Source: JAJDUF01 sp965214295 (GTDB taxonomy: Bacteria > Chloroflexota > UBA11872 > UBA12225 > JAJDUF01). From it: a stretch of DNA of 64,000 nucleotides. The notes beneath the pieces are model-generated. The model was not told the DNA's origin, made no database searches, and saw only the letters and a list, made by a program, of their open reading frames with translations. The stretch spans positions 248,001-312,000 of the forward strand of contig OZ243944.1 of the NCBI GenBank assembly GCA_965214295.1. Direction: 5' to 3'. Position numbers and translations under genes: made by a program. This document shows positions 1 to 9,132 of the stretch, in pieces. Positions within the stretch are counted from its first letter, which is position 1; the number at the start of each line of letters is the position of its first letter.

Positions 1-2
1 AT

Positions 3-866
3 GGCATCGCCATTGCAGTCCAGCTCCCGGCCCGGCAGGCGCTTATTCCGCAGGTCGTGGGGCGAGAGAAGCTCACCAACGCGCTGGCCCTGTTCTCGTC
101 CACGCAGAGCCTGAGTCGCATCGTCGGACCGAGCCTCGCCGGTGTCATCATGGGCGTGGCCGGCGTGGCCTGGTGCGTCGCCTTCCAAAGCCTGTCCTAT
201 CTCTGGGCTATCGGCAACGTACTACAGATGCGGATCCCCGGTCCCAAGCGCATCGGCCGGGCCAGCGCCGGCGTCTTCGCCAACCTGCGGGAGGGGCTGG
301 AGTTTTGCTTCCGTACCAAGCCGCTGCTCTTCCAGCTGCTACTAGCCGTTGCGCCGACCGTGCTGGCTATGCCCTACATGACCTTGCTACCCGCCTTCGC
401 ACGCGATGTCTACGCCATCGGGCCGAGTGGACTGGGGCTGCTGTACGCCAGCATGGGGATCGGCGCCTTGACCGGGGCCGTGCTCCTCGCCTCACGCCGC
501 GGTATTCGGCGCAAGCAGTTCGCCACCGTACTGGTCGCCACAGCGAACGGGGGCTGCTTGCTTGTGCTCAGTGTGGCACCTTGGCTGCCGGTAGGCCTGC
601 TGGCGCTCGCTGCCGTCGGCGCCACCGGCTCGGCGTTCACCACCCTCAACGGCTCCGTCATCCAAGAGCTTGCGCCGGACAATCTGCGCGGCCGCGTGAG
701 CGGCATCTACCTCCTCCTTATGGGCTTGATGCCCCTCGGCACGCTCCCGGCCGGAATCATCGCCGCCGCTTGGGGCGCGCCGGTCGCGGTGGCCCTCGGC
801 GGCAGTCTCACCATCGTCTGCACACTTGCCCTCCTCGCCGCCCGGCCGCAGCTCCGACACGCCTAG
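3..866 (+). CDS. MFS transporter, 5'-truncated by the window edge
   Basis: Integral membrane exporter of the major facilitator superfamily, resembling the MFS_3/EntS-like group. The frame is open back to base 3 and reads an LPARQALIPQVVGREKLTNA-like stretch, which matches the loop and start of the second half of this family, so the true start lies upstream of the window and the GTG at 57 is internal. About 287 residues are present, with several hydrophobic helices and the usual Gly/Ala-rich helix packing; it ends at the TAG at 864-866. The substrate cannot be read from sequence. Downstream is a 167-base gap with repeat-like sequence before the PHP gene. Confidence 0.8.
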   Translation, partial: GIAIAVQLPARQALIPQVVGREKLTNALALFSSTQSLSRIVGPSLAGVIMGVAGVAWCVAFQSLSYLWAIGNVLQMRIPGPKRIGRASAGVFANLREGLEFCFRTKPLLFQLLLAVAPTVLAMPYMTLLPAFARDVYAIGPSGLGLLYASMGIGALTGAVLLASRRGIRRKQFATVLVATANGGCLLVLSVAPWLPVGLLALAAVGATGSAFTTLNGSVIQELAPDNLRGRVSGIYLLLMGLMPLGTLPAGIIAAAWGAPVAVALGGSLTIVCTLALLAARPQLRHA

Positions 867-1033
867 ACTGGTGGTTAGTGGTCGGCGGCCAGTGGCTAGT
901 AGCCCTCTCCTAAGAGAGAAGGACCAACCGCCGGAGTTTTGGCCCGCGAGTGGTGCGGCTTTGGCCCGTCAGGGGGTGAAGCAAGACACCAAACGGCAGG
1001 CCGTGCTATAGAATCCCTAGTGGAGGTACTGCA
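867..1033. repeat. Intergenic gap with dispersed-repeat pieces
   Basis: No gene is seen. Bases 930-948 differ at one position from the right arm of the palindrome at 1852-1870 inside lon, so this is a second, one-armed copy of that repeat. Bases 868-900 are a GTGG/TAGTGG-rich stretch of a type also seen near 29160-29260 and 63430-63500. A TATAGAAT at 1007-1014 could be a -10 element for the PHP gene, without a convincing -35. Confidence 0.5.
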
Positions 1034-1741
1034 GTGACTGACCAGCCGATCTACGACTTTCATACGCACAGCTTCCTCAGCGACGGCGCCCTGTCGCCTA
1101 TCGAGCTGATCCGCCGCGTCCATATCCAGGGCTATCGCTCCATCGCTATCACCGACCACATCGGTGTCGGCGGTATCGAGCAGTTGCTCGAATTCCTGGC
1201 CGCAGACTGCGCCGCGGCAGAGCGGTATTGGGACATCCGCTGCTTGCCGGGCGTCGAGCTGACCCACCTGCCGCCGGAGGCCATTGCCCCGGCGGCAGCG
1301 CGGGCACGGCGAGCGGGCGCGGCCGTGGTGGTCGTCCATGGGGAATCCACCGTGGAGCCGGTGGTGGAGGGCACCAATCGCGCCGCCGTGGTCTGCCCGG
1401 ACGTGGATATTCTGGGTCATCCGGGGCTAATCGCCGCCGAGGATGTGCAATTGGCGCGTGAGCACGGCGTCTACCTGGAGCTTTCCGCGAAACGCGGCCA
1501 CAGCCTGACGAACGGGCACGTAACGCGGCTGGCGCGTGAGTTTGGCGCGACGCTCATCGTTAATAGCGATGGGCACGAGCCAGGTGACTATCTCACCCCC
1601 ACTATGGCGCGGAATGTGGTCCTGGGAGCCGGCTTACCGGAGTCCGAGCTGCCTGAGCTACTCCGGCATACGCCGCAACGGCTGCTACAGCGGATTGACC
1701 AACGGTGCGCCACACGCCCTCGCGCGGTGCAAGTGGCCTGA
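1034..1741 (+). CDS. PHP-domain metal-dependent hydrolase
   Basis: Cytoplasmic PHP-family protein of 235 residues, likely a phosphoesterase; the family includes histidinol phosphatase and RNase AM/TrpH-like enzymes. The N-terminus carries the metal-binding DFHTHSFLSDG motif, followed by an ITDH motif near residue 40, a GVELTH motif near residue 75 and an NSDGHEPGDY motif near residue 180, which together supply the His/Asp/Glu ligands of the PHP site. The GTG start is supported by GGAGG at 1022-1026, seven bases upstream. It precedes lon on the same strand by 23 bases, so the two may be cotranscribed. The exact substrate is unknown. Confidence 0.85.
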   Translation: MTDQPIYDFHTHSFLSDGALSPIELIRRVHIQGYRSIAITDHIGVGGIEQLLEFLAADCAAAERYWDIRCLPGVELTHLPPEAIAPAAARARRAGAAVVVVHGESTVEPVVEGTNRAAVVCPDVDILGHPGLIAAEDVQLAREHGVYLELSAKRGHSLTNGHVTRLAREFGATLIVNSDGHEPGDYLTPTMARNVVLGAGLPESELPELLRHTPQRLLQRIDQRCATRPRAVQVA

Positions 1742-1764
1742 ATACCTAGACACTGGATAGGACA

Positions 1765-4395
1765 ATGAACATATCGAGCAAGTACAGTGCTGCCGAGCGC
1801 TCGCGGGCCAAAGCTCCGGCGGTCGTTCGGGACTGGGCGAAGCAAAGCATGGCCGGAGCTTTGGCCCGCGACCAACAGCAAGCGGCGCCCGACCCGAACA
1901 CACCACCGACCGGCGCAACGGAGCCGATCAAGACCCTCATCCTGCCGGTCTTGTCGCTGCGGGATCAGGTCCTGTTCCCGCGCGTGGTATCCCCCCTGAT
2001 CGTCGGCCGACAGCGGTCCCTCCGAGCTATCGAGCGCGCGCTCGCCGGTGACCGCAGCATCCTGGTGCTCACCCAGCGGGATGGCGCCAAGGACGAGCCT
2101 GGTGACCAAGACCTGTTCGAGGTCGGCACCGAGGCCATCATCGGACGCCAGCTCAAATTGCCGGAGGGCCGCACGAGCATCCTCGTCCAAGGACAGCGGC
2201 GCGTCAGAGTCCGGCAGTTCCGCCGCCTCGACCCCCTCATCGAGGCCGAGGTAGAACCCATCGAAGACGACGAGGGGCCGCAGAACGAAGCGGCAGCGGC
2301 GGCCGGCCAAGCCGAGCAAAAAGCGGTGCTCAAGCTGTTCGAGGAGTGCGTCAAGCTCAACGACAAGTTGAGCGACGACACCTACGTCATGGCCATGAAC
2401 ACGGACAGCCCCGGCTGGCTCGCCGATGTCATCGCGGATGCCCTCGACTTGCCGCTCGACCAGAGCCAGGCACTACTGGAGACCTTCGACCCACAGGCGC
2501 GCCTCATGGCCGTCCACACCCTGCTGGAGAAGGAACGAGACCTCCTCCGGCTGGAGACGCGCTTTCAATCGGAGCGCAGCCAGGACGCCGACAAAGGCCA
2601 GCGCGAGTTCTTTCTGCGTGAGCAGCTGAAGGCGATCCAGGAGGAGCTAGGCGAAACGGATACCCAGGCACGAGAAAACGCGGAGCTGCGCGAGCGCATC
2701 GCCGCCGCCGGGATGCCCCAGGCGGTCACCGAGCGAGCCGAAAAAGAGCTGGGACGCCTCCAGATGATGCCACCGGCTTCCCCGGAAACGGGCATCATCC
2801 GCACCTACCTTGACTGGCTGCTGGCCGTACCCTGGCAGAAACGCACGACGGATCAGCTCGACATCCGTCGCGCAGCTCGGCGGCTCAACGCCGAGCACTA
2901 CGGCCTCGAACGGGTCAAGGAGCGCATTCTCGAATACCTGGCGATCCGCAAGCTGTCGCCCCATACACGTAGCCCGATTATCTGTTTTGTGGGCGCGCCG
3001 GGCGTAGGGAAGACCAGCCTCGGCCAGTCCATCGCGCGCGCTTTAGGGCGCACTTTCGTCCGGATTTCGCTAGGCGGCATCCGCGACGAGGCGGAGATAC
3101 GTGGGCACCGCCGCACCTATATCGGCGCACTGCCCGGGCGGATCATTCAGGCCATGCGTCAGGCTGGCACCATGAACCCGGTCTTCATGATGGACGAAGT
3201 GGACAAGCTCGGCATGGACTTCCGGGGCGATCCCAGCTCGGCGCTGCTCGAAGTGCTCGACCCCGAGCAGAACCACACCTTCTCGGACCACTACCTCGAA
3301 GTGCCCTACGACCTCTCCCAGGTGATGTTCATTACTACGGCCAACGTTCTGGACCCGGTGCCCCCGGCCTTGCAGGACCGGATGGAAGTCATCGAGCTAC
3401 CCGGCTACATCGAGGCCGAGAAAGCTGAGATCGCCAAGCGCTTTCTCGTGCCACGCCAGTTGGAGGAGCACGGCCTCCGGCGCGAGCAGGTCCGGATTGG
3501 CGTGCCGGTCATCCGCCGCCTGATCCGCGAGTACACGCGGGAAGCCGGCGTGCGGAACCTGGAACGGGAATTGGCCACCATCTGCCGCAAGATCGCGCGC
3601 AACGTCGCCGAGCACGCCGAAGCCACGAACGACCCCGCCAAGACTGCCGACGAGCGTTCAGCTGGCGCGAGCTTGGCGGACTCGTCGGCAAAGCAGGACG
3701 CTTCGACACCGCAGGCCAACCGCGCACCGCTCCGCGTCCGCACGCAGGACTTGGCGACGCACCTCGGACCGGCCCGCTTCCGGCAGGAGCCGGCCAACAA
3801 GCGCCCGCAGGTCGGCGTCGCGACGAGCGTGTATTGGACCCCGGCCGGTGGCGATCTCGCTCCGGTGGAGGTAACTCTGCTCGATGGCAAGGGCAAGCTC
3901 ATCCTGACCGGTCAGCTCGGCGACGTGATGCGTGAATCGGCCCAGGCGGCCCTGAGCTTTGCGCGCTCGCGGCGCCGCTGGCTCCGGCTGGACAAGGATT
4001 TTGCCGAGCACCGCGACATTCACATGCATCTACCGGCAGCGGGAATCCCGAAGGATGGCCCATCGGCCGGCATCACGATGGCCACAGCGTTGATCTCCGC
4101 CCTCACGGAACGAGAGGTGCGCGCCGACGTCGCGATGACCGGGGAGATCACGCTGCGCGGTCGCGTCCTGCCCATCGGCGGCCTTAAAGAGAAGGTGCTG
4201 GCCGCCCATCGCGGTGGTATCCGCACCATTATCCTGCCGGCTCGCAACCGCAAGGACCTATTCGACGTGCCGGAGGACGTGCAGAAGGCGCTGGAGATCG
4301 TCTTCGTGGAGCACATAGAGGAAGTCCTCAACGTCGCGTTCCCCACGTTCCCCGCAGAGAGCGCCATCATCAATGGTCCCCAGTTGGCATCCTGA
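1765..4395 (+). CDS. lon: ATP-dependent protease Lon
   Basis: Cytoplasmic AAA+ serine protease of protein quality control, 876 residues. In order: an unusual N-terminal extension (about residues 1-53), the Lon N-terminal substrate-binding domain starting at TLILPVLSLRDQVLFP, the AAA+ module with Walker A GAPGVGKTS and Walker B MMDEVDKLG, then the protease domain with catalytic Ser767 in KDGPSAGIT and Lys810 in GGLKEKV. The 43-residue spacing of the dyad equals that of E. coli Lon. The extension contains a perfect 19-bp inverted repeat (1802-1870) translated in frame. A low-complexity insert of roughly 40 residues (about 615-660) lies between the AAA+ and protease domains. The start is the only upstream ATG; a start beyond the repeat cannot be excluded. 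The glycosidase gene follows after nine bases. Confidence 0.95.
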   Translation: MNISSKYSAAERSRAKAPAVVRDWAKQSMAGALARDQQQAAPDPNTPPTGATEPIKTLILPVLSLRDQVLFPRVVSPLIVGRQRSLRAIERALAGDRSILVLTQRDGAKDEPGDQDLFEVGTEAIIGRQLKLPEGRTSILVQGQRRVRVRQFRRLDPLIEAEVEPIEDDEGPQNEAAAAAGQAEQKAVLKLFEECVKLNDKLSDDTYVMAMNTDSPGWLADVIADALDLPLDQSQALLETFDPQARLMAVHTLLEKERDLLRLETRFQSERSQDADKGQREFFLREQLKAIQEELGETDTQARENAELRERIAAAGMPQAVTERAEKELGRLQMMPPASPETGIIRTYLDWLLAVPWQKRTTDQLDIRRAARRLNAEHYGLERVKERILEYLAIRKLSPHTRSPIICFVGAPGVGKTSLGQSIARALGRTFVRISLGGIRDEAEIRGHRRTYIGALPGRIIQAMRQAGTMNPVFMMDEVDKLGMDFRGDPSSALLEVLDPEQNHTFSDHYLEVPYDLSQVMFITTANVLDPVPPALQDRMEVIELPGYIEAEKAEIAKRFLVPRQLEEHGLRREQVRIGVPVIRRLIREYTREAGVRNLERELATICRKIARNVAEHAEATNDPAKTADERSAGASLADSSAKQDASTPQANRAPLRVRTQDLATHLGPARFRQEPANKRPQVGVATSVYWTPAGGDLAPVEVTLLDGKGKLILTGQLGDVMRESAQAALSFARSRRRWLRLDKDFAEHRDIHMHLPAAGIPKDGPSAGITMATALISALTEREVRADVAMTGEITLRGRVLPIGGLKEKVLAAHRGGIRTIILPARNRKDLFDVPEDVQKALEIVFVEHIEEVLNVAFPTFPAESAIINGPQLAS
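1802..1870. repeat. Intragenic 19-bp inverted repeat in lon
   Basis: The arms at 1802-1820 and 1852-1870 are perfect reverse complements of 19 bases separated by 31 bases. The element is read through in frame as part of the Lon N-terminal extension (RAKAP... and ...GALAR). A one-armed relative lies at 930-948. Confidence 0.9.
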
Positions 4396-4404
4396 GTAGG
4401 CAGC

Positions 4405-5553
4405 ATGAGCGTCGCAGTGTCACGTCGCCGCTTCGGGCTGGTCACCGGCCTGAGTACGGCCGCGGCGCTCACTGGCGCGTGTACCATCACCGCAGAGCCG
4501 CCGGCGGAGCGCACCATTCCCCACACCAGCGGCAATCCCTGGGGTGTCAACACCTTCCTCCACAAGGAGGTCGAATCCTGGAAGAAGGACCTCTCCCTAC
4601 AGATGATCCGGGACGCCGGCATCGGCTGGATCAAGCAGCAATTTCCATGGGAAGAGATCGAGCAGCCCCGCAAAGGTCAGTATTGGGACACGAAGTATAG
4701 CCAGGTCACATGGAGGAAGTTCGATGATCTGGTCGCCCTCGCCGACCAATACGGCTTGAAGGTGATCGCGCGGCTGGATCGGCCGCCGGCGTGGGCACGC
4801 TCGAATCAAGAGCGCCATAGCCATCCACCCGACGACTTCGACGACTTCGGCGACTTCGTGGCGACCACGGTAGACCGCTACCGCGGCCGAGTGGAATACT
4901 TTCAGATCTGGAACGAGCCAAACCTCGGTACGGAGTGGACCGGGCGCGTAGACCCGGACGCCTACGCCGAGCTGCTGCAGATCGCCTATACGCGGGCCAA
5001 GGCCGCCAACCCCAACGCCGTGGTGCTCTGCGCTCCGCTCGCGATCAACCTGGAGCGCGGCCCGTTCAATCTGAACGAGCTGGAATACCTGGACCAGCTC
5101 TATACAGCCGGCGCCCAACCCTATTTCGACATCATGCTGGCCAACGCCTACGGGATGGACCGGCCGCCGACGGAGCCACCGCGCGCCGATACGCTCAACT
5201 TTCAGCGCGTGCGCCTGCTGCACGACATGATGGTCCGCCACGGCGATAGCGAGAAGGCGGTGTGGTTCAATGAATACGGCTGGAACGCTTCACCGCCGAC
5301 AATGCCGCCGGAGCAGTTGATCTGGCGCCGAGTCACCGAGCAGCAGCAGGCGGAATGGACGGTCGAAGGGGTCCTCCACGCGCGGCGCGAGTGGCCCTGG
5401 GTCGGCGCCATCATGATCTGGTACTTCCGGCAGGTCGGAGACATCACTCCGGCACAGTCCGAGTACTACTTCCGCATGGTCGAACCGGACTTCGCACCGC
5501 GCCCGATGTACTTCGCGGTCAAGCGGGCAGCTACAGCCCGCCGCGGCTGGTGA
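4405..5553 (+). CDS. Secreted GH39/GH5-like glycoside hydrolase
   Basis: Probable exported TIM-barrel glycosidase of 382 residues. The N-terminus reads SRRRFGL then a hydrophobic stretch ending in LTGAC, which looks like a twin-arginine signal with a possible lipoprotein cysteine at Cys26. The barrel carries IWNEPN with the presumed acid/base Glu171 and WFNEYGWNA with the presumed nucleophile Glu290, the arrangement of clan GH-A retaining enzymes. It is closely related over its whole length to the N-terminal domain of the next gene (shared ARLDRPP, IWNEPNL, GWNA blocks), so the two probably arose by duplication. Position at the head of the polysaccharide block suggests it acts on the exported polymer; the substrate is unknown. 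Confidence 0.85.
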   Translation: MSVAVSRRRFGLVTGLSTAAALTGACTITAEPPAERTIPHTSGNPWGVNTFLHKEVESWKKDLSLQMIRDAGIGWIKQQFPWEEIEQPRKGQYWDTKYSQVTWRKFDDLVALADQYGLKVIARLDRPPAWARSNQERHSHPPDDFDDFGDFVATTVDRYRGRVEYFQIWNEPNLGTEWTGRVDPDAYAELLQIAYTRAKAANPNAVVLCAPLAINLERGPFNLNELEYLDQLYTAGAQPYFDIMLANAYGMDRPPTEPPRADTLNFQRVRLLHDMMVRHGDSEKAVWFNEYGWNASPPTMPPEQLIWRRVTEQQQAEWTVEGVLHARREWPWVGAIMIWYFRQVGDITPAQSEYYFRMVEPDFAPRPMYFAVKRAATARRGW

Positions 5554-5590
5554 TACGCTTGGCCGACACAATCCGCCAAGGTTCGGGGAC

Positions 5591-5703
5591 TCGCCAAGTC
5601 GGCACCGCCGTCGCTGGCAGCGGATTGTGCAAACTTGGTGGTCGGGAGCACCGCTCGTCGCAATGACTGACGACACACTCGTTCCGCACAATCCGCTGCC
5701 AGC
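5591..5703. repeat. Palindromic repeat cluster at the start of the fusion gene
   Basis: Bases 5613-5630 and 5686-5703 are perfect 18-bp reverse complements. The left part (about 5594-5636, CCAAGTCGGCACC ... GGATTGTGC ... ACTTGG) is itself an imperfect hairpin related to the elements at 25449-25490 and 39103-39147. The cluster spans both candidate starts of the downstream gene. Confidence 0.75.
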
Positions 5704-8700
5704 CAGTAGGTCGCGGAACGAGCAGTCGGACGAGCTACGTCCACCACACTTCCCACCTACGCGGCGCGGCGACTCCGGCACTGCCGACGACCGGCCTGCA
5801 CCAGCCACGTGGCGTCGGCGATTCGGACCTGGCGCGGCAACCCTCATGCTCTGGCTCCTGGCGCTTGCCAGCACGACGGGCGGGCTGTTGCTCTATCGCC
5901 TCGTTGTCGAGGATGGCGTCACCTACGGCCTACCGGCCGCGCCGATTGCGGACCGCGCCGTGGCGCAGTTGGGCATCAATACGCGCCTGGAGCTGGAAAC
6001 CCCCGCGGGAGTGACCCGATCATTGCAGCTTGCCCAAGCGGCGGGCATCCGCTGGATACGCCAGGAGTTCCTGTGGACCGATCTGGAACGGCGCAAGGGA
6101 CAATACACGCACGAGACGACCGGCCGCACCACCTGGGACAAGTACGACCACATCGTAGACACCGCCGCGAGCCACGGCATACGGATCATCGCGCGGCTGG
6201 ATCGCCCCCCCGAATGGGCACGTCCCCCCGGCAGTAGCGGCACCCACCCACCGCTGAACTACCTCGACTACGGCGACTTCGTTTACGATTTCGTCACGCG
6301 CTACCGCGGCCGGATCACCCACATCCAAATCTGGAACGAGCCGAATCTGAACCACGAGTGGGGCGACCGCCCGGTTGATCCCGCTGCGTATGTCGAGCTG
6401 CTCCGCACCGCCTACCGGCGGGCCAAGGAAGCCGATCCCACGATCCGCGTCTTGGCGGCCGGCCTCGCGCCCACCCTTGAGCGCGGCGACCGGGGCCTCG
6501 ACGACCTCGCCTTTCTCGAACGCATGTACGAGCATGGCGCCAAGGGCTTCTTCGACATTGCCTCAGTGATGGCCTACGGCCTCTGGACCGATGCCGACGA
6601 CCATCGCATCGCGCCCGAACGCACGAACTTTCCCCGCCTGATACTCACGCGGCGCTTGATGGAAGCCTGGGATGATGGCTCTAAGCCGATCTGGGTCTCG
6701 GAGTTCGGCTGGAACGCGCTACCGCCCGGCTGGCAAGGGCGGCCCTCACCGTGGGGATCATTTTCCGTGGCCGAGCAGCGCCGCTCGACCGTGCGCGCGC
6801 TGGCACGAGCACGGGACGAGTGGCCTTTCGTCGGCGTCATGGCGCTGTGGATGCTCCGCTTTCCGGGCGTCCATCCTGACGACCCAACCGCGTTCTTCGC
6901 GCTGCTCGATGACGACTGGCGGCCACGTCCCCTGTACGCCTCGCTGCAAGCGGCAACCACCGTCGCCGCACTCGGACCGGGCTGGCACGAGGAGTCCCAC
7001 GAGGACATCCGGATCATAGGCGCCGGCCAATACACCTTCGACCCGGCTGCTGCTGGACAGCGGTACTGGGAAAGTCCCATCGCCGGCACGACGCTCCGCC
7101 TCACGTTCCGCGGCACGGACGTGGTGCTGCTGGCGCCGGTGGGTCCGGGGCGTGGTATCGCCGAAGTGACCATTGACGGTGTGCCGACATTGGCCAATCG
7201 GCTCCCGTCCGGCCCCGCCAGTCGGGCGCTACTCGACCAATTCCGGCCGGCAGCACGATCCCAGGAGCGCATTCCCATCGCTACCGGTCTCCCGGACCGT
7301 CTCCACGAGCTGGAGTTGGTCGTGACCGGCCGGCAGCACGACGCCTCCGTGGGGCCGGCTATCGGCGTGGACGCGATCTTGATCGGCCGCGCGCGCCCCC
7401 TCGGCCCATACCTCATCACCGGCGGCGTGTGGAGCGCGGCACTCATCGCGCTGCTCTGGCGCGTGCGGCGCTGGCTGCGGCGCCGCCTCGCGCCACTGCT
7501 GGCGCCGCTTCTGGGCCAACCCGGAGCGGCGGATGACGATGCCGCTTGGCACGGCCTCTGCGCGCCAACGGATGGACAGCCGCCCCACGGCCTATTGCAC
7601 CGGTGGCGGAGCACGGATAGGTGGCCGCTGGCAGTCGCCTTGGCCACCGTGACGGCCATGCTCCTGCTCCCGGGCTGGCCGGCGCTGGCCGCCGCCGCCG
7701 CCCTCGGCCTGCTCGTCCTGTGGCGCCCGCGTACCGGGGTATATCTGCTCATTCTGCTACTGCCCTGGCACGCCCATGCCGTCCAGCTTGGGCTAGGGCG
7801 CGTGACCCTGACCGAGCTACTCTGGATCACAACGGCATCCGCCATCGTGACGCGAGCGGTGTGGCACGAACGCCGGCCGCGCTGGCCGGGGCCATTCGGC
7901 GGGCCGGCCGCACTGCTCATCGTGGCAGCAGCCGTGGCCACCGTGGGCGCGCAGGTGCCGACGCTGGCGCTGCGCGAGCTACGAGTCGTCGTGCTGGAAC
8001 CGGCCCTGCTACTCGTGTTCATCGTGACCCTGTTCCGGCGGCGCGGCGACCCGACCCGGCTGGTCTGGACGCTGGTAGCCACCGGTGTCGGCGCCGGAGC
8101 GGCGGCGCTGGCCCTCGGCGCCGCCGGCCAGCGTCTTATCGAGGCGGAGGGCGTCGTGCGGCTCGCCGGCCTCTCCAGCAGCCCCAATCACCTCGCGCTC
8201 TTCCTGGGGCGGCTACTCCCCCTCGCCATCGCCCTCGTACTCCTCCATACCGGGCGCTGGCCAGCGGACACGCGAGCGCAGCGCCACCGCGACAATCGAC
8301 TTCTGCTGTCCTGGCAGTTAGGTGCGGCCCTTCTGAGCACCGGCATCATCGGCGCGGCGCTCCTCTTCTCGTTCTCGCGCGGAGCGTGGCTGGCCAGCGC
8401 CGCCGGCGTAGGGGTGGTTTTGATCGGCCTGCTGGCGCTCAGGGGCGGCGCTGCGCCGGGAGCCTGGCGGCGTTACGTAGCGCGACAGCTCGGGAGCGCC
8501 GCCGGACGCCGCACATTCATCGCCGCGGTCGCAGTCCTCGCCCTCGCCCTCATCCTGGGCATTGGCGTGGCGACGCGCGTCGAGCGGTTGAGCAGCATTG
8601 GGAACCCACTTGGCGGCACGATCGCCTTGCGTCTCCAGCTCTGGCAAGCTGCGCTGCGGATGGGGTTGGATCATCCGCTCTTCGGCGTCGGGCCGGACGG

Positions 8701-9130
8701 GTTTCTCTACGCCTATCCGGCGTACCGCGAGGGTGTCGCCTGGAAAGAGCCGTTCGTCTCCCATCCCCACAACCTGGTCCTCGATTACTGGCTGCGCGGG
8801 GGTATAATAGGCATCGCTGCACTCGGCTGGCTGCTCGCAGCTTGGGGCCGCGGCGTGTGGCTGCTGATGCGGAAGGACGGCACCGCTCGACCCCCTGCCC
8901 CGCCGGGCGGGGCACACCGCTCACAGTTGCTTGCGCTGGGGCTGGCCGGCAGCCTCACCGACTTTGTGGTACACGGGCTAGTGGACAACTCCTACTTCCT
9001 ACCGGACCTCGCCTACATCTGTTGGGCTAGTGCCGGCGCGTTGGTCGTGCTCATGCAACACACATTAGGCGCGCCTCCCGCCACGCGGGCGTTGGCGCCG
9101 CCACCTGATACCACGGAGAAGAGTACCTAG
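5663..9130 (+). CDS. Glycoside hydrolase fused to O-antigen ligase/polymerase
   Basis: Large membrane protein, 1155 residues from the ATG chosen here (an in-frame GTG at 5627 adds 12). In order: cytoplasmic tail, one membrane helix near residues 60-80, an extracytoplasmic TIM barrel (about 95-440) with IWNEPN (Glu226, acid/base) and WVSEFGWNA (Glu347, nucleophile), a beta-rich region of about 150 residues resembling a carbohydrate-binding module, a basic membrane-anchored segment, then about 500 residues of multi-helix O-antigen ligase (Wzy/WaaL) with FSFSRGAWLA and the GVGPDGFLYAYP ... SHPHNLVLDYWLRGG loop. The barrel resembles the preceding gene. This suggests one protein that both polymerises or ligates and trims surface polysaccharide. 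The start is unsure because neither codon has a clear ribosome site. Confidence 0.88.
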   Translation: MTDDTLVPHNPLPASRSRNEQSDELRPPHFPPTRRGDSGTADDRPAPATWRRRFGPGAATLMLWLLALASTTGGLLLYRLVVEDGVTYGLPAAPIADRAVAQLGINTRLELETPAGVTRSLQLAQAAGIRWIRQEFLWTDLERRKGQYTHETTGRTTWDKYDHIVDTAASHGIRIIARLDRPPEWARPPGSSGTHPPLNYLDYGDFVYDFVTRYRGRITHIQIWNEPNLNHEWGDRPVDPAAYVELLRTAYRRAKEADPTIRVLAAGLAPTLERGDRGLDDLAFLERMYEHGAKGFFDIASVMAYGLWTDADDHRIAPERTNFPRLILTRRLMEAWDDGSKPIWVSEFGWNALPPGWQGRPSPWGSFSVAEQRRSTVRALARARDEWPFVGVMALWMLRFPGVHPDDPTAFFALLDDDWRPRPLYASLQAATTVAALGPGWHEESHEDIRIIGAGQYTFDPAAAGQRYWESPIAGTTLRLTFRGTDVVLLAPVGPGRGIAEVTIDGVPTLANRLPSGPASRALLDQFRPAARSQERIPIATGLPDRLHELELVVTGRQHDASVGPAIGVDAILIGRARPLGPYLITGGVWSAALIALLWRVRRWLRRRLAPLLAPLLGQPGAADDDAAWHGLCAPTDGQPPHGLLHRWRSTDRWPLAVALATVTAMLLLPGWPALAAAAALGLLVLWRPRTGVYLLILLLPWHAHAVQLGLGRVTLTELLWITTASAIVTRAVWHERRPRWPGPFGGPAALLIVAAAVATVGAQVPTLALRELRVVVLEPALLLVFIVTLFRRRGDPTRLVWTLVATGVGAGAAALALGAAGQRLIEAEGVVRLAGLSSSPNHLALFLGRLLPLAIALVLLHTGRWPADTRAQRHRDNRLLLSWQLGAALLSTGIIGAALLFSFSRGAWLASAAGVGVVLIGLLALRGGAAPGAWRRYVARQLGSAAGRRTFIAAVAVLALALILGIGVATRVERLSSIGNPLGGTIALRLQLWQAALRMGLDHPLFGVGPDGFLYAYPAYREGVAWKEPFVSHPHNLVLDYWLRGGIIGIAALGWLLAAWGRGVWLLMRKDGTARPPAPPGGAHRSQLLALGLAGSLTDFVVHGLVDNSYFLPDLAYICWASAGALVVLMQHTLGAPPATRALAPPPDTTEKST

Positions 9131-9132
9131 CA

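Noticed and set aside
6574..8187. 537-codon open frame on the - strand
   Set aside because: Antisense to the glycosidase-ligase fusion; Ser/Arg/Pro-rich with no family signal.
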